Positions 53,544 to 63,264 are shown, numbered from the stretch's first letter. The stretch is 64,000 bases of DNA from Sphingomonas sp. OK281 (GCF_900115295.1 NZ_FOVZ01000001.1:1302001-1366000), one strand, 5' to 3'. The notes: a model not told the origin generated them from the sequence alone. Numbers and translations: made by a program.

Positions 53544-53994
53544 CGCATTTCCTTTTAGCTATCGCGCCTTGGGGTAGCGGCGGACTCGGCTGCGGGCAAA
53601 GTCACCGTATCTGGAACCCTCGGATCCTCGCGTCGACCACACCCAAGCGCGGACATTCGCCTGCCTACGATACTGTGACAATCACTTCCGCTTACAAGAC
53701 CGTGCTCGCTTGGCTCGCGCGTCGCGGCGGCACTTTGAACGACATCGTATTTCCAAGCCGCAACGCGTCGACGCGCCTCGCCGACCGTCGGAAGTGGCTG
53801 AGGGTCAAATCCTCGCCTGGTGTTGCGCCAATCTGTTTTGCCGTCCGGCACATGGCTCACGGTCCCTGCCTCGGGTCGTTAGTCCGAGTGAACAAAAGAT
53901 ATTGTGTCACGCTTGCGGCTCGGAAGCGGAATTAAGCGGGATTGTCTCCTGTTTGGCGGGCTTCGATTCGGCATTGGCCGGTGCTCGAACCGCA
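53544..53994. other. 451-base gap holding only an integrase fragment
   Basis: Apart from the integrase remnant at 53690-53765, no gene is supported. The open frame running through the remnant continues (to 53935) into sequence unlike any integrase, so it is probably chance. The right-hand part (53860-53990) is the least GC-rich of this neighbourhood. Confidence 0.5.
53690..53765 (+). pseudogene. Short fragment of the same small tyrosine integrase
   Basis: These 76 bases match 33099-33174 of the frameshifted integrase at about 65 positions by my alignment. They encode YKTVLAWLARRGGTLNDIVFPSRN, nearly the same as LAWLERRGGTLNDFVFPSRN in the other copy. No other part of the gene is visible on either side. 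It is in the same orientation as the first copy. Confidence 0.75.
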
Positions 53995-54861
53995 TTACGT
54001 CTTGATTTGTAAGGCAATCGCGCGAGCCGTCGCGGCTGCACCGATGCGGGTCGGATGGAAGGGCGCGATATCACCGTTCGTCCAGCCACGGACCCATGGT
54101 ACCGACGAGCAGGCATTATGGGCCGCCCCAAGCGCGTACATGTCGACCAGGATTGCGCCGCCTGCCTCTGCCGCTGACCGCGTGACGGCAGCGAGCGTAT
54201 TGCCAACCTGACGCATCGTGCCGGCTTCGGCGGCAGTCAGCCCCAGCACCGGGCACGTGCCTGAGGGCGGCAGGATGGTTGGGTAGGTCGCTATCACGAC
54301 GACCGCATGTGGGGCCGCGGCATGGATCGTTTGGAGCGTCGCGATCAGATCACTGCGCAGTCGATCGTAGCCACGCGCGGCGGGTTGCCGTGGGTCGTCC
54401 CAGAACCACCGGACGAAGCGGCCGAACACGGAGTTTGTATGCCGTGCCGCCAGCATCGACAGGTCGGCAACATAGCCGACATCGTTACCCCCGATCGTCA
54501 GCGTCACGAGGCGCGTGTCGCGCGTGATCGTCCGGACCTGAGGCCCCTGGAAATACTGACCGCCGTGTAGCAGATGGCGGGTCACGGCACCGCCGCAGCT
54601 CATGTCGACGAGCGCCACTGCGCGCAGCCGGGCCAGCTGTTGCGGATAGCCGTCGACGCTGCGCGCGCACAGCGTTGGACTGCCGGGTTCAAGGGCGCCT
54701 AGTCCCGCTCCCGCCGCGAACGAGCTGCCCAGCGCGACATAGTCCGGCCGGCCGCTCGGGGTCCGACGGCCCTGGGCAACGACAATCATCAGGCCGATGG
54801 CGATGATCGCTGTCAGTCCACCCAGCAACCAAAGCCCGACTTTCCGCTTGCGTCCACGCAT
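53995..54861 (-). CDS. SGNH/GDSL-type hydrolase, membrane-anchored or exported
   Basis: A 288-residue protein with an N-terminal hydrophobic segment (about 8-30, no clear cleavage site) and an SGNH hydrolase domain: block I DYVALGSSFAAGAG (Ser about 47), Gly-containing MSCGGAVT, block III TIGGNDVGY with Asn, and a C-terminal PFHPTRIG with the catalytic His. I chose the ATG at 54861 because AGGAG lies upstream; the frame is open further. It resembles the SGNH esterases/lipases of actinobacteria and sphingomonads. The substrate is unknown; divergent from the carboxylesterase gene, so possibly linked to ester turnover. Confidence 0.82.
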   Translation of the reverse strand: MRGRKRKVGLWLLGGLTAIIAIGLMIVVAQGRRTPSGRPDYVALGSSFAAGAGLGALEPGSPTLCARSVDGYPQQLARLRAVALVDMSCGGAVTRHLLHGGQYFQGPQVRTITRDTRLVTLTIGGNDVGYVADLSMLAARHTNSVFGRFVRWFWDDPRQPAARGYDRLRSDLIATLQTIHAAAPHAVVVIATYPTILPPSGTCPVLGLTAAEAGTMRQVGNTLAAVTRSAAEAGGAILVDMYALGAAHNACSSVPWVRGWTNGDIAPFHPTRIGAAATARAIALQIKT

Positions 54862-55016
54862 CCCGTCTTTCTCCTGCCGCAGGACGGCCATCGGCGCAGG
54901 TCGGCGCGCGGCCGGCAATGGCCTGGTTGCGCGCGGACCGCATGGGCACACCATGCGAGCGATGCCGCATAGTAACCGGATGCTTTGACGAGACGCGGAC
55001 GGTGTACATCGACACG

Positions 55017-56510
55017 ATGTTAGTCAGTGAACATCCAGATCCGATCGTCCACGTCACCGCCGGCGCTGTCCAAGGACGCACGACCGGGGGCGTCCAGCGC
55101 TTTTTGGGCATCCCCTATGCAGCGCCGCCCGTTGGAGCCTTGCGGTTTGCGCCGCCTTCGCCGCCACCGTCGTGGACGGGCGTACGCGCGGCCACCGACG
55201 CGGGGCCGAACGCGCCGCAGCGGATCAGGCCGGTGCCCGGCCTTAATGTCGGGGCGCTGATCGGCAGCGGCTGGACTCCGGGCGACGACTATCTGACGCT
55301 CAATGTCTGGCGCCCCGACGACGACCGCACTGGACTGCCGGTGATGCTTTTTGTTCATGGCGGCGGCTTCGTCGTCGGCAGCAAGGACGCGCCGGTGCAG
55401 GACGGGACGTCCTTCGCGCGCGACGGCGTAGTGTGCGTTGCGATCAACTATCGCATGGGGATTGACGGCTTTCTGCCAATCCCGGGTGTCCCGACCAATC
55501 TCGGCCTGCGCGACGTCGTCGCCGCGCTCGAATGGGTCCGCGCGGAGATCGACCGCTTCGGAGGCGACCACGCCAACGTCACTGTGTTCGGCGAGTCGGC
55601 GGGTGCGATGGCGATCGCCGACCTCGTCACCTCGCCTGCCGCCAAGGGTCTGTTCGCCCGTGCGATCATTCAAAGCGGACATGGCGGCATGACGCGTGAC
55701 GTGGGCGTCATGCAGCGGCTGGTGACCAAGCTCGCCAAACTGCTCGGCGTCGCACCGACCCGTGACGGGTTCGCCAGCGTCGCGGCTGAGGCAGTGCTCG
55801 ACGCAGTGGAAAAGGTGTCGTTACCGACCGCGCGGATCGACCTGCGTGGGGCGGACGGGCGCGAGCCGGTGTTCGGGATCAGCCGCTTCGTGCCCGTCCA
55901 CGGCGACGACATGTTGCCGGTGCCGCCGCTGGATGCGCTCCGCGACGGCGCGGGCGCGGACGTGGATGTGCTGATCGGTACGAATGCCGAGGAAATGAAC
56001 CTGTACCTGGTTTCATCGGGTGTCCGCGACAAGATTGGGCGATTGCTGGCGTGGTTCGTGCTGCGAAAGTCGCAGCCGCGGGCGTGGGCAGTTCTGAACG
56101 CTTATGGTGCTGGCAAGCGTCCCGGCGGCCGTGTGCTGACCGATGCGATGACGGACCTAGTCTTTCGCTGGCCCGCCCGGCGGTTTGCCGAGGAACATCG
56201 CGGCCGTACGCATGTCTACGAACTCGAATGGCGCTCGCCCGCGTTTGGCGGCGAGCTCGGCGCGGCGCATGCGGTCGACGTGCCGTTCGTCTTCGATGCG
56301 CTCGCCTGCGCGACCGGTCCCGACGGATTGCTCGGCGAAGCGCCGCCGCAGGATGTCGCGACCCGCATGCACCGACTGTGGGTCGATTTCGCCCGCGACG
56401 GGTCCCTCCCCTGGGCGCCATTCGATCGCAATACGCGTCAAGTCTATCGCATCGTCGCCGGCGAGGCGACATTCGAGCCGGTCATGCCCGCCGCGCCGTT
56501 CCTACCTTGA
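55017..56510 (+). CDS. Type-B carboxylesterase
   Basis: A protein of about 497 residues of the carboxylesterase/cholinesterase alpha/beta-hydrolase family. The N-terminal VHVTAGAVQGRTTGGVQRFLGIPYAAPPVGALRF is typical, with an oxyanion-hole HGGG at about 114-117 and the nucleophile elbow GESAGAMA (Ser about 194). A catalytic His is likely in GAAHAVDVPFVF. No signal peptide is seen with the ATG at 55017; the frame is open upstream. It starts a plus-strand cluster (esterase, SDR, TonB receptor, D-lactate-type oxidase, second esterase, MFS). It probably hydrolyses an ester substrate of that pathway. Confidence 0.88.
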   Translation: MLVSEHPDPIVHVTAGAVQGRTTGGVQRFLGIPYAAPPVGALRFAPPSPPPSWTGVRAATDAGPNAPQRIRPVPGLNVGALIGSGWTPGDDYLTLNVWRPDDDRTGLPVMLFVHGGGFVVGSKDAPVQDGTSFARDGVVCVAINYRMGIDGFLPIPGVPTNLGLRDVVAALEWVRAEIDRFGGDHANVTVFGESAGAMAIADLVTSPAAKGLFARAIIQSGHGGMTRDVGVMQRLVTKLAKLLGVAPTRDGFASVAAEAVLDAVEKVSLPTARIDLRGADGREPVFGISRFVPVHGDDMLPVPPLDALRDGAGADVDVLIGTNAEEMNLYLVSSGVRDKIGRLLAWFVLRKSQPRAWAVLNAYGAGKRPGGRVLTDAMTDLVFRWPARRFAEEHRGRTHVYELEWRSPAFGGELGAAHAVDVPFVFDALACATGPDGLLGEAPPQDVATRMHRLWVDFARDGSLPWAPFDRNTRQVYRIVAGEATFEPVMPAAPFLP

Positions 56511-56521
56511 AGGAGCAGATC

Positions 56522-57283
56522 ATGTACGCCAATCGCCTGCGGCTCGACGGTCGCAAAGCCTTCGTCACCGGCGGCGCACAGGGCATCGGCTGGGCTTGCG
56601 CGGATGCACTCGCCGAGTTCGGCGCCGTGGTGACGATCGCCGATCGCGACCCGGATCTGCTCGCTAGCGGCGTGAAAAGCCTGCGAGACAAAGGTTACGG
56701 CGTCACCGGCATCATACTCGATGTGACGGACTCAGCCGCAGTTACTGCCGCCGCCGACGCGGTGCGCGATACCGACATCCTGGTCAATAACGCTGGTATC
56801 GCCCGCAGCGAAACCGCGGCTGAGGATGTCGCGGACGAGCATTGGCTGAACGTCCTCGACGTCAATCTCAACGGCACCTTCTGGTGCGCACGCGCTTTCG
56901 GACGCAACATGCTGGCGCGGGGCAACGGATCGATCGTCAATATCGGATCGATGTCGGGCTTCGTGGTCAATCGGCCGCAGCCGCAAAGCTATTACAACGC
57001 GTCGAAGGCGGCGGTGCACCAACTGACGAGAAGCCTCGCAGCCGAATGGGCCGACCGCGGCGTTCGCGTCAACGCGGTCGCGCCGACCTATATCGCAACC
57101 CCGCTCAACGCCTTTGCCGACAAGACCAGCGAGATGTACCGCCGCTGGATCGACGGCACGCCGCAGGGGCGGCTTGGCGAAGCGTATGAGGTCGCCTCTG
57201 TCGTACAGTTCCTTGCGAGCGATGCGGCCAGCCTGATGACTGGCAGTATCGTCGCGGTCGATGGCGGCTACTCCTGCTGGTAG
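56522..57283 (+). CDS. SDR-family dehydrogenase of the ester cluster
   Basis: A 253-residue short-chain dehydrogenase: TGGAQGIGWA, NNAGIARSE, and NIGSMSGFVVNRPQPQSYYNASKAAVHQL with the Ser/Tyr/Lys residues; ends GSIVAVDGGYSCW. The pattern resembles polyol/sugar-alcohol dehydrogenases (arabinitol or sorbitol type), but specificity cannot be assigned. AAGGAG lies 8 bases before the ATG and the gene follows the carboxylesterase by 11 bases, so it is cotranscribed. Confidence 0.88.
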   Translation: MYANRLRLDGRKAFVTGGAQGIGWACADALAEFGAVVTIADRDPDLLASGVKSLRDKGYGVTGIILDVTDSAAVTAAADAVRDTDILVNNAGIARSETAAEDVADEHWLNVLDVNLNGTFWCARAFGRNMLARGNGSIVNIGSMSGFVVNRPQPQSYYNASKAAVHQLTRSLAAEWADRGVRVNAVAPTYIATPLNAFADKTSEMYRRWIDGTPQGRLGEAYEVASVVQFLASDAASLMTGSIVAVDGGYSCW

Positions 57284-57358
57284 GCCAAGTGCCCGAGCCG
57301 ATCGGCATAGCCGTAGGACCTTTCGGACAGCTCTGAAAAGCCGCATACCTCTCTGACA

Positions 57359-57378
57359 GGTAGACGAATCGATCTACC
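57359..57378. promoter_or_regulatory. Dyad in front of the TonB receptor gene
   Basis: GGTAGA and TCTACC form a perfect 6-base inverted repeat around the 8-base CGAATCGA, about 20 bases before the receptor ATG at 57398. The only gap in this cluster (115 bases) is here. It may be an operator or a leader hairpin; there is no poly-T run, so it is not a standard terminator. Confidence 0.4.
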
Positions 57379-57397
57379 GATATCCGGAGAGGTTTCC

Positions 57398-59584
57398 ATG
57401 CATCGTCGCTCGCTGCTCGCCCTATCGTCCGCACTTACCCTAGCGTGGCCCGCGCTCGCCGCGGCGCAGACTGTCGACCCGCAGGGCGCGCAGACCAGCA
57501 ATCAGGGTACACCCGCTGACCCGCAGGTCGATACGCGTGCCGGCAACGCCCCTGCAGCCTCCGACATCGTCGTTACCGCACGCCGTCGTGAAGAACGGTT
57601 GCAGGACGTGCCGATCGCCGTCACCGCAATTTCAGGTGACGCGATAAAGCAGCAGCAGCTGGTCGTCGTCCGCGACGTGGCCGCCTATACGCCGGGTCTC
57701 AACATCAATTCGGATTCGGTCGGTCGTGCGTTCGTGTCGATCCGCGGCGTCGGCACTACGCTGATCGACACGGTACAGCCAGGCGTCGGCATTTTCATCG
57801 ACGGCATCTATCAGCCGAACACAACCTATCTCAATTCGCCGCTGGTCGATGTCGCCCGCGTCGAAGTGCTGCGTGGACCACAAGGAACTCTGTTCGGCAA
57901 CAACACTCTGGGCGGCGCGATCAACGTCGTCACCCGCCAGCCATCGAACGAGTGGCAGGGTCGTGTTGACGGTGCGCTGGCCACCGGCGACAATTACGCA
58001 TCCGCGTCGGGCAGCATATCGGGGCCGATCGTCAAGGACGTGCTCCAGTTCCGTATCGGGGCGGCCTATCACAAGGAGGACGGCTTCCAGCGCAACCTGC
58101 TCGCAGGCGGCGACCAGAACCCACTCGAGACGAAAAGCATCAACGGCACGATCCGCTTCGTCCCCGCGAACTGGGCGCGCTTCACGGTGAACGGCGGATA
58201 CGACCGCGTGTTCGGCGGCTCCACGCCCTATTTCAATGTGCGCGGCCCTCGCGACTATTCGCTCGACGGCCGCAGCAACCAGCGCAGCCTGGGCACGATC
58301 GATTACTACGCCGCCAATGTGAAGGGCGAGTTCGACGTCGACAGCATCAATACGACGATCACCGCAATCGGCGCGTACAACCAGAGTGATACGAAGGGCG
58401 CGGGGGACGCCGACTACAGCCCGATCGACTTCTTCCGCTCGACCGTCAGCCGCACGCTAAAGACCCGCACCGGCGAGGTCCGCTTCGATACGAAGTGGAG
58501 CGAGAATTTCTCTACGCTGGTCGGTGCCTTCTATGCGCGCTCGACAACGGATGCCACGACCACGACGACGGTGGTGCCCGCCAACCTGACCGTACCCGGC
58601 ACCGCGACGTCGGAGAATGAGAACATCGCCGGTTTCGCCACCGGCTTCCTCAAGCTCGGCGATGGCCTCGATCTGACGGTGGGGATCCGCTACGACCACC
58701 AGAAGCTCGATGCGTCGACCGCCGGCCTTGCAGCCGCCTACAAGGCGAACGAGTGGCAGCCCCGCGCCACCCTGTCCAAGCGCTGGAACCCGCAGTTCAT
58801 GACGTATGCCTCGGTAGCCCGCGGCGTACGTGGCGGCGGTCAGAACGGCCCCGGCGCGCCCAACCTCACCTATCGCGGGGACAGCGTCTGGACCTACGAA
58901 GTCGGTTCGAAGGCGAGCGCGTTCAACGGTCGACTGACCGCCAACGTCGCGGCATTCTACAACGACTACAAGAACTTCATCGGGGCCAACGCCCTCGCCC
59001 CGTCGACCATTCTCAATCCCGCCACCGGCCAGCCCGTCGGCTTCGTGGCGATCAACCTCAACTCGGGCAACGTCGAAAGCTATGGTGCGGAGGCGGAATT
59101 GTCGTTCAACGTCAGCGATGCCTGGCGCGTCTACGCCAATGCGACGCTGCTCCATGCCCGGGTAACCGATTCTAGCCAGTTCACCGCGGTGACCGGCTAT
59201 GCCTATCCGGGCGATCGCATCCTGTTCGTTCCCGACGCGAACTATTCGATCGGCACCAACTTACGCGTGCCATTCCACCGCGACCAGGCGATCGTGTTCG
59301 ACGCGAACGTCGTTGCGAAGGGTGAGCGCACGGGCGGCTCGCTCGACGCGGCGTCGGTGCCGGTGCTGGAGGCCTATCATCTCGTGAATGGATCGGTGTC
59401 GTGGCAGGCCGGACCGCTTGAAGTCGCGGCCTTCGCGACCAACCTGTTCAACGAGAAGTACATCGAGACCTATCTCGATGCCTCGCTACTGCGGCGTGCC
59501 GGGTTGCCGGCCCCCCTCGTGTCGAACCTTGCTATCCAATCGCCGCGTCGGCGTATCGGCATCCGTGGCACGGTACGATTCTGA
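57398..59584 (+). CDS. TonB-dependent receptor of the ester cluster
   Basis: A 728-residue receptor with a signal peptide (MHRRSLLALSSALTLAWPALAAAQ), the TonB-box/plug start DIVVTARRREERLQDVPIAVTAI (about 52-75), VEVLRGPQGTLFGNNTLGGAINVVTRQP in the plug and a barrel ending RRIGIRGTVRF. This shape (RREERLQDVPIAV ... GPQGTLFGRNT) is the siderophore/xenobiotic-like group common in sphingomonads and used for many hydrophobic or aromatic ligands. It is flanked by an SDR and a flavoprotein oxidase gene on the same strand. Confidence 0.93.
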   Translation: MHRRSLLALSSALTLAWPALAAAQTVDPQGAQTSNQGTPADPQVDTRAGNAPAASDIVVTARRREERLQDVPIAVTAISGDAIKQQQLVVVRDVAAYTPGLNINSDSVGRAFVSIRGVGTTLIDTVQPGVGIFIDGIYQPNTTYLNSPLVDVARVEVLRGPQGTLFGNNTLGGAINVVTRQPSNEWQGRVDGALATGDNYASASGSISGPIVKDVLQFRIGAAYHKEDGFQRNLLAGGDQNPLETKSINGTIRFVPANWARFTVNGGYDRVFGGSTPYFNVRGPRDYSLDGRSNQRSLGTIDYYAANVKGEFDVDSINTTITAIGAYNQSDTKGAGDADYSPIDFFRSTVSRTLKTRTGEVRFDTKWSENFSTLVGAFYARSTTDATTTTTVVPANLTVPGTATSENENIAGFATGFLKLGDGLDLTVGIRYDHQKLDASTAGLAAAYKANEWQPRATLSKRWNPQFMTYASVARGVRGGGQNGPGAPNLTYRGDSVWTYEVGSKASAFNGRLTANVAAFYNDYKNFIGANALAPSTILNPATGQPVGFVAINLNSGNVESYGAEAELSFNVSDAWRVYANATLLHARVTDSSQFTAVTGYAYPGDRILFVPDANYSIGTNLRVPFHRDQAIVFDANVVAKGERTGGSLDAASVPVLEAYHLVNGSVSWQAGPLEVAAFATNLFNEKYIETYLDASLLRRAGLPAPLVSNLAIQSPRRRIGIRGTVRF

Positions 59585-60984
59585 TGAAGCACATGCCAAC
59601 GCCCCCCCGCCCGCCGCTCGACGAGGCGTTCGTCGCGGCACTTCGCCAGCGTTTCGGCGACGCGCTGGCATTGGGCGAGGGCATCCGTCGCCAGCACGGC
59701 ACGAGCGAAGCGCATTTCGCCGAGGCCTTGCCCGACGCGGTCGTCTTTGCCGCCTCGACCGAGGAAGTCGCCGACTGCGTGCGGCTGTGCACCGCGGCGG
59801 GCGTGCCGATCGTACCGTTCGGCGCGGGTACGTCGATCGAGGGCAATGCGCTTGCGGTTCTCGGCGGGGTAAGCGTCAACCTGTCGCGGATGGACGCGAT
59901 CCTCGCCATCAACGCCGACGATTTCGATTGCGTCGTCCAGGCGGGCGTGCGGCGCGAGGAACTGAATGCGCACCTGCGTGACACCGGGCTGTTCTTTCCG
60001 ATCGATCCCGGTGCCAACGCGACGATCGGCGGGATGGCCTCGACCCGCGCGAGCGGCACCAATGCGGTCCGCTACGGCACGATGCGCGAGGCAGTGCTCG
60101 CACTGACCGTCGTGACGGCGGACGGCAACGTCATTCGCACCGCGACGCGGGCGCGCAAGTCGGCTGCGGGCTATGACCTTACGCGCCTGTTCGTCGGCTC
60201 CGAGGGCACGCTAGGCATCATCACCGAGATCAGCCTGCGCCTCCATCCGATACCCGAACAGATCATGTCCGCGGTCTGCGGGTTCGAGTCTCTGCAAGGG
60301 GCGGTCGATACCGTCGTCCAGGCGATCCAGTGCGGCGTACCGCTCGCTCGCGTCGAGATCCTCGACGACAAGCAGATGGCGGCGGTCAATCGCTGGTCCA
60401 AACTCGAATATCCCGAAGTCACGACGCTGTTTTTTGAATTCCACGGCTCACCCGCGGGCGTCGCCGAACAGGTCGAAACCGTTGCCGCACTCGCCGACGC
60501 GAACGGCGGCGGGGCGTTCAAATGGTCGAACCAGCCCGAGGAACGCGCCAAGCTATGGAAGGCGCGACACGAGGCCTATTACGCCGCGGTCAACGTGCGG
60601 GCTGGCGCGGTCGGCTGGACCACCGACGTGTGTGTGCCGATCAGCCGCCTGCCCGAGTGTATCCTGGCAACGCGCGCCGACATCGATGCAGGCACTGTCC
60701 CCGCTGCGATCCTGGGTCATGTCGGCGACGGCAATTTCCACGTGATCTTCTCGATCGACCCCACCGCCCCGCACGAGTTCGAGGAGGTGGAAGCGATCAA
60801 CCGCCGCTTGGTCGAACGGGCAATCGCGATGGACGGCACCTGCACCGGCGAGCACGGCATTGGCATCGGCAAGCAGGACTGGCTCGTCGCTGAACTGGGC
60901 GATGCGGTCGATCTGATGCGCACGATCAAACGCGCACTGGACCCGCTGAACCTCATGAACCCGGGCAAGATCTTCACGCTGTGA
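59584..60984 (+). CDS. FAD-linked D-2-hydroxyacid (D-lactate type) dehydrogenase
   Basis: A 466-residue flavoprotein of the GlcD/LDHD type. FAD-binding PFGAGTSIEGNALAVLGGVSVNLSRM, PGANATIGGMASTRASGTNAVRYGTMRE and GSEGTLGIITEI are in the PCMH domain; the C-terminal cap has GHVGDGNFH and CTGEHGIGIGK, typical of mitochondrial-type D-lactate dehydrogenases. It oxidises D-2-hydroxyacids and needs an electron acceptor such as a cytochrome or quinone. The ATG overlaps the receptor's TGA by one base. An alternative start is the ATG at 59593. Confidence 0.9.
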   Translation: MKHMPTPPRPPLDEAFVAALRQRFGDALALGEGIRRQHGTSEAHFAEALPDAVVFAASTEEVADCVRLCTAAGVPIVPFGAGTSIEGNALAVLGGVSVNLSRMDAILAINADDFDCVVQAGVRREELNAHLRDTGLFFPIDPGANATIGGMASTRASGTNAVRYGTMREAVLALTVVTADGNVIRTATRARKSAAGYDLTRLFVGSEGTLGIITEISLRLHPIPEQIMSAVCGFESLQGAVDTVVQAIQCGVPLARVEILDDKQMAAVNRWSKLEYPEVTTLFFEFHGSPAGVAEQVETVAALADANGGGAFKWSNQPEERAKLWKARHEAYYAAVNVRAGAVGWTTDVCVPISRLPECILATRADIDAGTVPAAILGHVGDGNFHVIFSIDPTAPHEFEEVEAINRRLVERAIAMDGTCTGEHGIGIGKQDWLVAELGDAVDLMRTIKRALDPLNLMNPGKIFTL

Positions 60985-61015
60985 CCGGTAGCGCACGTAC
61001 CCAACGGAGTATTCG

Positions 61016-61951
61016 ATGACCAGCCTGCCCCTAGTCGATCCCGAGCTTCGCCCGCTGCTCGACGCGTGGCCTACCGTAACGCTCACGCCAGAGTCGCTGG
61101 CGGCCCTGCGCGCGCGCGCATTGCCCCTCCCGCCCGCCCCGGACGGCGGTGTGGATTTGGAGCGGCACCGGATTGCGGGGCCCGCTGACGCGCCTGACGT
61201 CTCGTTGCACGTCTACCGTCCCCGCGACACGAGGGGCCTGCTGGGCTGCATCTATCATATCCATGGCGGCGGCTATGTCGGTGGCGCCGCCAAGGAACTG
61301 GAGTTCGTCCATCGTCCGCTCGCCGCCGCACTGAACTGCGTCATCGTATCGGTCGACTACCGGCTGGCGCCCGAAACGGTCTTCCCCGGCGCAATCGAGG
61401 ATTGTTATGCGGGTTTGGTCTGGACGGTCACGAACGCCGACGACCTCGGTATCGACGTGGCGCGGATCGGCGTGATGGGCGAGAGCGCGGGCGGCGGCCT
61501 GGCCGCGGCGCTTGCGCTCATGTCGCGCGACCGGGGCGGACCTGCCCTTGCCTTCCAGCATCTGACCTATCCGATGATCGACGATCGCACCGGCTTGGGC
61601 GAACCGCACGCGCATGCCGGAGAGTTCATCTGGACACCGCACAACAACCGGTTCGGCTGGACCGCGCTACTCGGTCATGAGCCCGGCGACGACAGCGTGT
61701 CCCCCTACGCCGCTGCTGCGCGCGCGACCAATCTCGCTGGACTGCCGCCAACGTTCATCATGACAGCCGCGCTCGATCTCTTCGTCGATGAGGATATAAC
61801 CTATGCGCGTCGCTTGATCGCAGCCGGCGTCCCGACCGAGCTCCACGTCCACCCTGGTGCGTTCCATGGCTTCGACCTGCTACCGGGTGCTGGCGTCGCC
61901 GACCGCGCGCAGGCGATGCGGATCGAAGCGCTGCGCCGGGCGCTCCGCTGA
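61016..61951 (+). CDS. HSL-type alpha/beta-hydrolase (esterase)
   Basis: A 311-residue hydrolase of the hormone-sensitive-lipase group: HGGGYVGG (about 83-90) forms the oxyanion hole, GESAGGG carries the nucleophile (Ser about 157), and the C-terminal Asp and His are in ALDLFVDEDI and HPGAFHGFD. No signal peptide, so cytoplasmic. It is a second esterase in the cluster beside the type-B enzyme. It overlaps the transporter gene by one base. The substrate is unknown. Confidence 0.9.
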   Translation: MTSLPLVDPELRPLLDAWPTVTLTPESLAALRARALPLPPAPDGGVDLERHRIAGPADAPDVSLHVYRPRDTRGLLGCIYHIHGGGYVGGAAKELEFVHRPLAAALNCVIVSVDYRLAPETVFPGAIEDCYAGLVWTVTNADDLGIDVARIGVMGESAGGGLAAALALMSRDRGGPALAFQHLTYPMIDDRTGLGEPHAHAGEFIWTPHNNRFGWTALLGHEPGDDSVSPYAAAARATNLAGLPPTFIMTAALDLFVDEDITYARRLIAAGVPTELHVHPGAFHGFDLLPGAGVADRAQAMRIEALRRALR

Positions 61952-63264
61952 TGACGACGCCAATGACTGCCCCCCCGGCGACCGGTTTCGGCCGCGCTCT
62001 GCCGTCGCTGCTCGCGCTGACCCTCGCGATGACGATTGGCTTTGCGATGATGGGATCGTTCGCGACGGTGCAGGAAAGCGTAAAAGCCGAGTTGCGGCTG
62101 ACCGACACGATGCTCGCGCTGATCCAAGGGGCAAGTGCGGCACTGGCACTGGTGGTGTGCTCGATCCCCGTCGGTATCCTGGTCGATCGCGTCAATCGTG
62201 TTCGGTTGATGATCGGGCTTGCACTGGTCTGGACACTTGGCACAGCACTGACTGCGGTGGCGACAGGCACGGTGATGCTGTTCGCCGCCCGCGTGTTGAC
62301 CGCGACCGGCACGACAGGCGCACTGACCGCGGCGTTGTCGCTGACAGCCGACCTGTGCGCCCCTGCCCAACGCGGCCGCGCAATGTTGATCGTCAACCTC
62401 GGCAAGATCGCGGGCATCGCAGGCGCTTTCGCGCTCGGCGGGTGGCTGTTCGGCCGTTTTGCCAGCGGCGCGATGCCGGTATTCTCAGGGCTTTCTCCTT
62501 GGCGGGGCACGCATGCGGTGTTGGCCATGCTCAGCCTCGTGATGATCGTGCCACTGCTGTTGCTCCGCGAGCCGGCACGTCGCGAGGTTGCCGCAAGCAT
62601 TCGGGCACCGTTCGGGGTGTTGGTCGGCGAACTCTGGTCGCGCCGAAGGCTCCTGATCCCCCTATTCGTCGGTCAGGTCGCCGTCGTGATGGCCGACAAC
62701 GCGGCGCTCGTCTGGGCTGCGCCGGTGCTTTCGCGCCATTTTGGCCTCCAGCCGGGCGATTTTGCCGGATGGATGGGAGCCTTGATCCTGGTCAGCGGAC
62801 TCGCTGGCACGGTGCTAGGCGGTTTCGCCGCGGACATCGGGCAGAAGAGTGATGTCCGTGGGGGGTTGCTGATCGGCGCGCTAGCTGCCGCCGCGCTCGG
62901 TGTCCCCGCCGCGCTGTTTCCGGTCGGCCCGACAGTCACCTGGTTTGCGATCGCGCTCGGCACGCTGACGTTGTGTGGTGCGGTGACGGGGTTGATTACA
63001 TCGGTGGCGTTGACCGTCCTCATCCCCAACGAGCTGCGCGGCTTGTGCATCGGCGCGTTCATCGCGATCGCTGGCCTGATCGGTTTCGGCATTGCCCCAT
63101 CACTGGTGACGTGGACTAGCAGCTTGCTTGGTGGCGAGGCACGTCTCGGCACCGCGCTTGCCATCGTCGGAGTCGCGACGAGCCTGTTGTCGGTCGTTGC
63201 ATTCCTGATCGCAATTCGTACCGCGCCCCTATCTGCAGTCGCAGACCTATCAGATAGCGATTGA
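61951..63264 (+). CDS. MFS transporter
   Basis: A 437-residue major-facilitator protein with about 12 hydrophobic segments. GILVDRVNRVRLMIGLALVWTLGTALTAVATG contains the loop motif between helices 2 and 3, and the two halves are separated by a cytosolic loop around 205-220 (RREVAASIRAPFGVL). The closest look is of the sphingomonad 'spinster'-like or aromatic-acid importer types. It is translationally coupled to the esterase gene (TGATG). It likely moves a product or substrate of the cluster across the inner membrane. Confidence 0.88.
   Translation: MTTPMTAPPATGFGRALPSLLALTLAMTIGFAMMGSFATVQESVKAELRLTDTMLALIQGASAALALVVCSIPVGILVDRVNRVRLMIGLALVWTLGTALTAVATGTVMLFAARVLTATGTTGALTAALSLTADLCAPAQRGRAMLIVNLGKIAGIAGAFALGGWLFGRFASGAMPVFSGLSPWRGTHAVLAMLSLVMIVPLLLLREPARREVAASIRAPFGVLVGELWSRRRLLIPLFVGQVAVVMADNAALVWAAPVLSRHFGLQPGDFAGWMGALILVSGLAGTVLGGFAADIGQKSDVRGGLLIGALAAAALGVPAALFPVGPTVTWFAIALGTLTLCGAVTGLITSVALTVLIPNELRGLCIGAFIAIAGLIGFGIAPSLVTWTSSLLGGEARLGTALAIVGVATSLLSVVAFLIAIRTAPLSAVADLSDSD

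Noticed and set aside
53675..53935. Open frame through the second integrase fragment considered as a gene.
   Set aside because: Only the first third resembles the integrase; the remainder matches no part of it and has no support.
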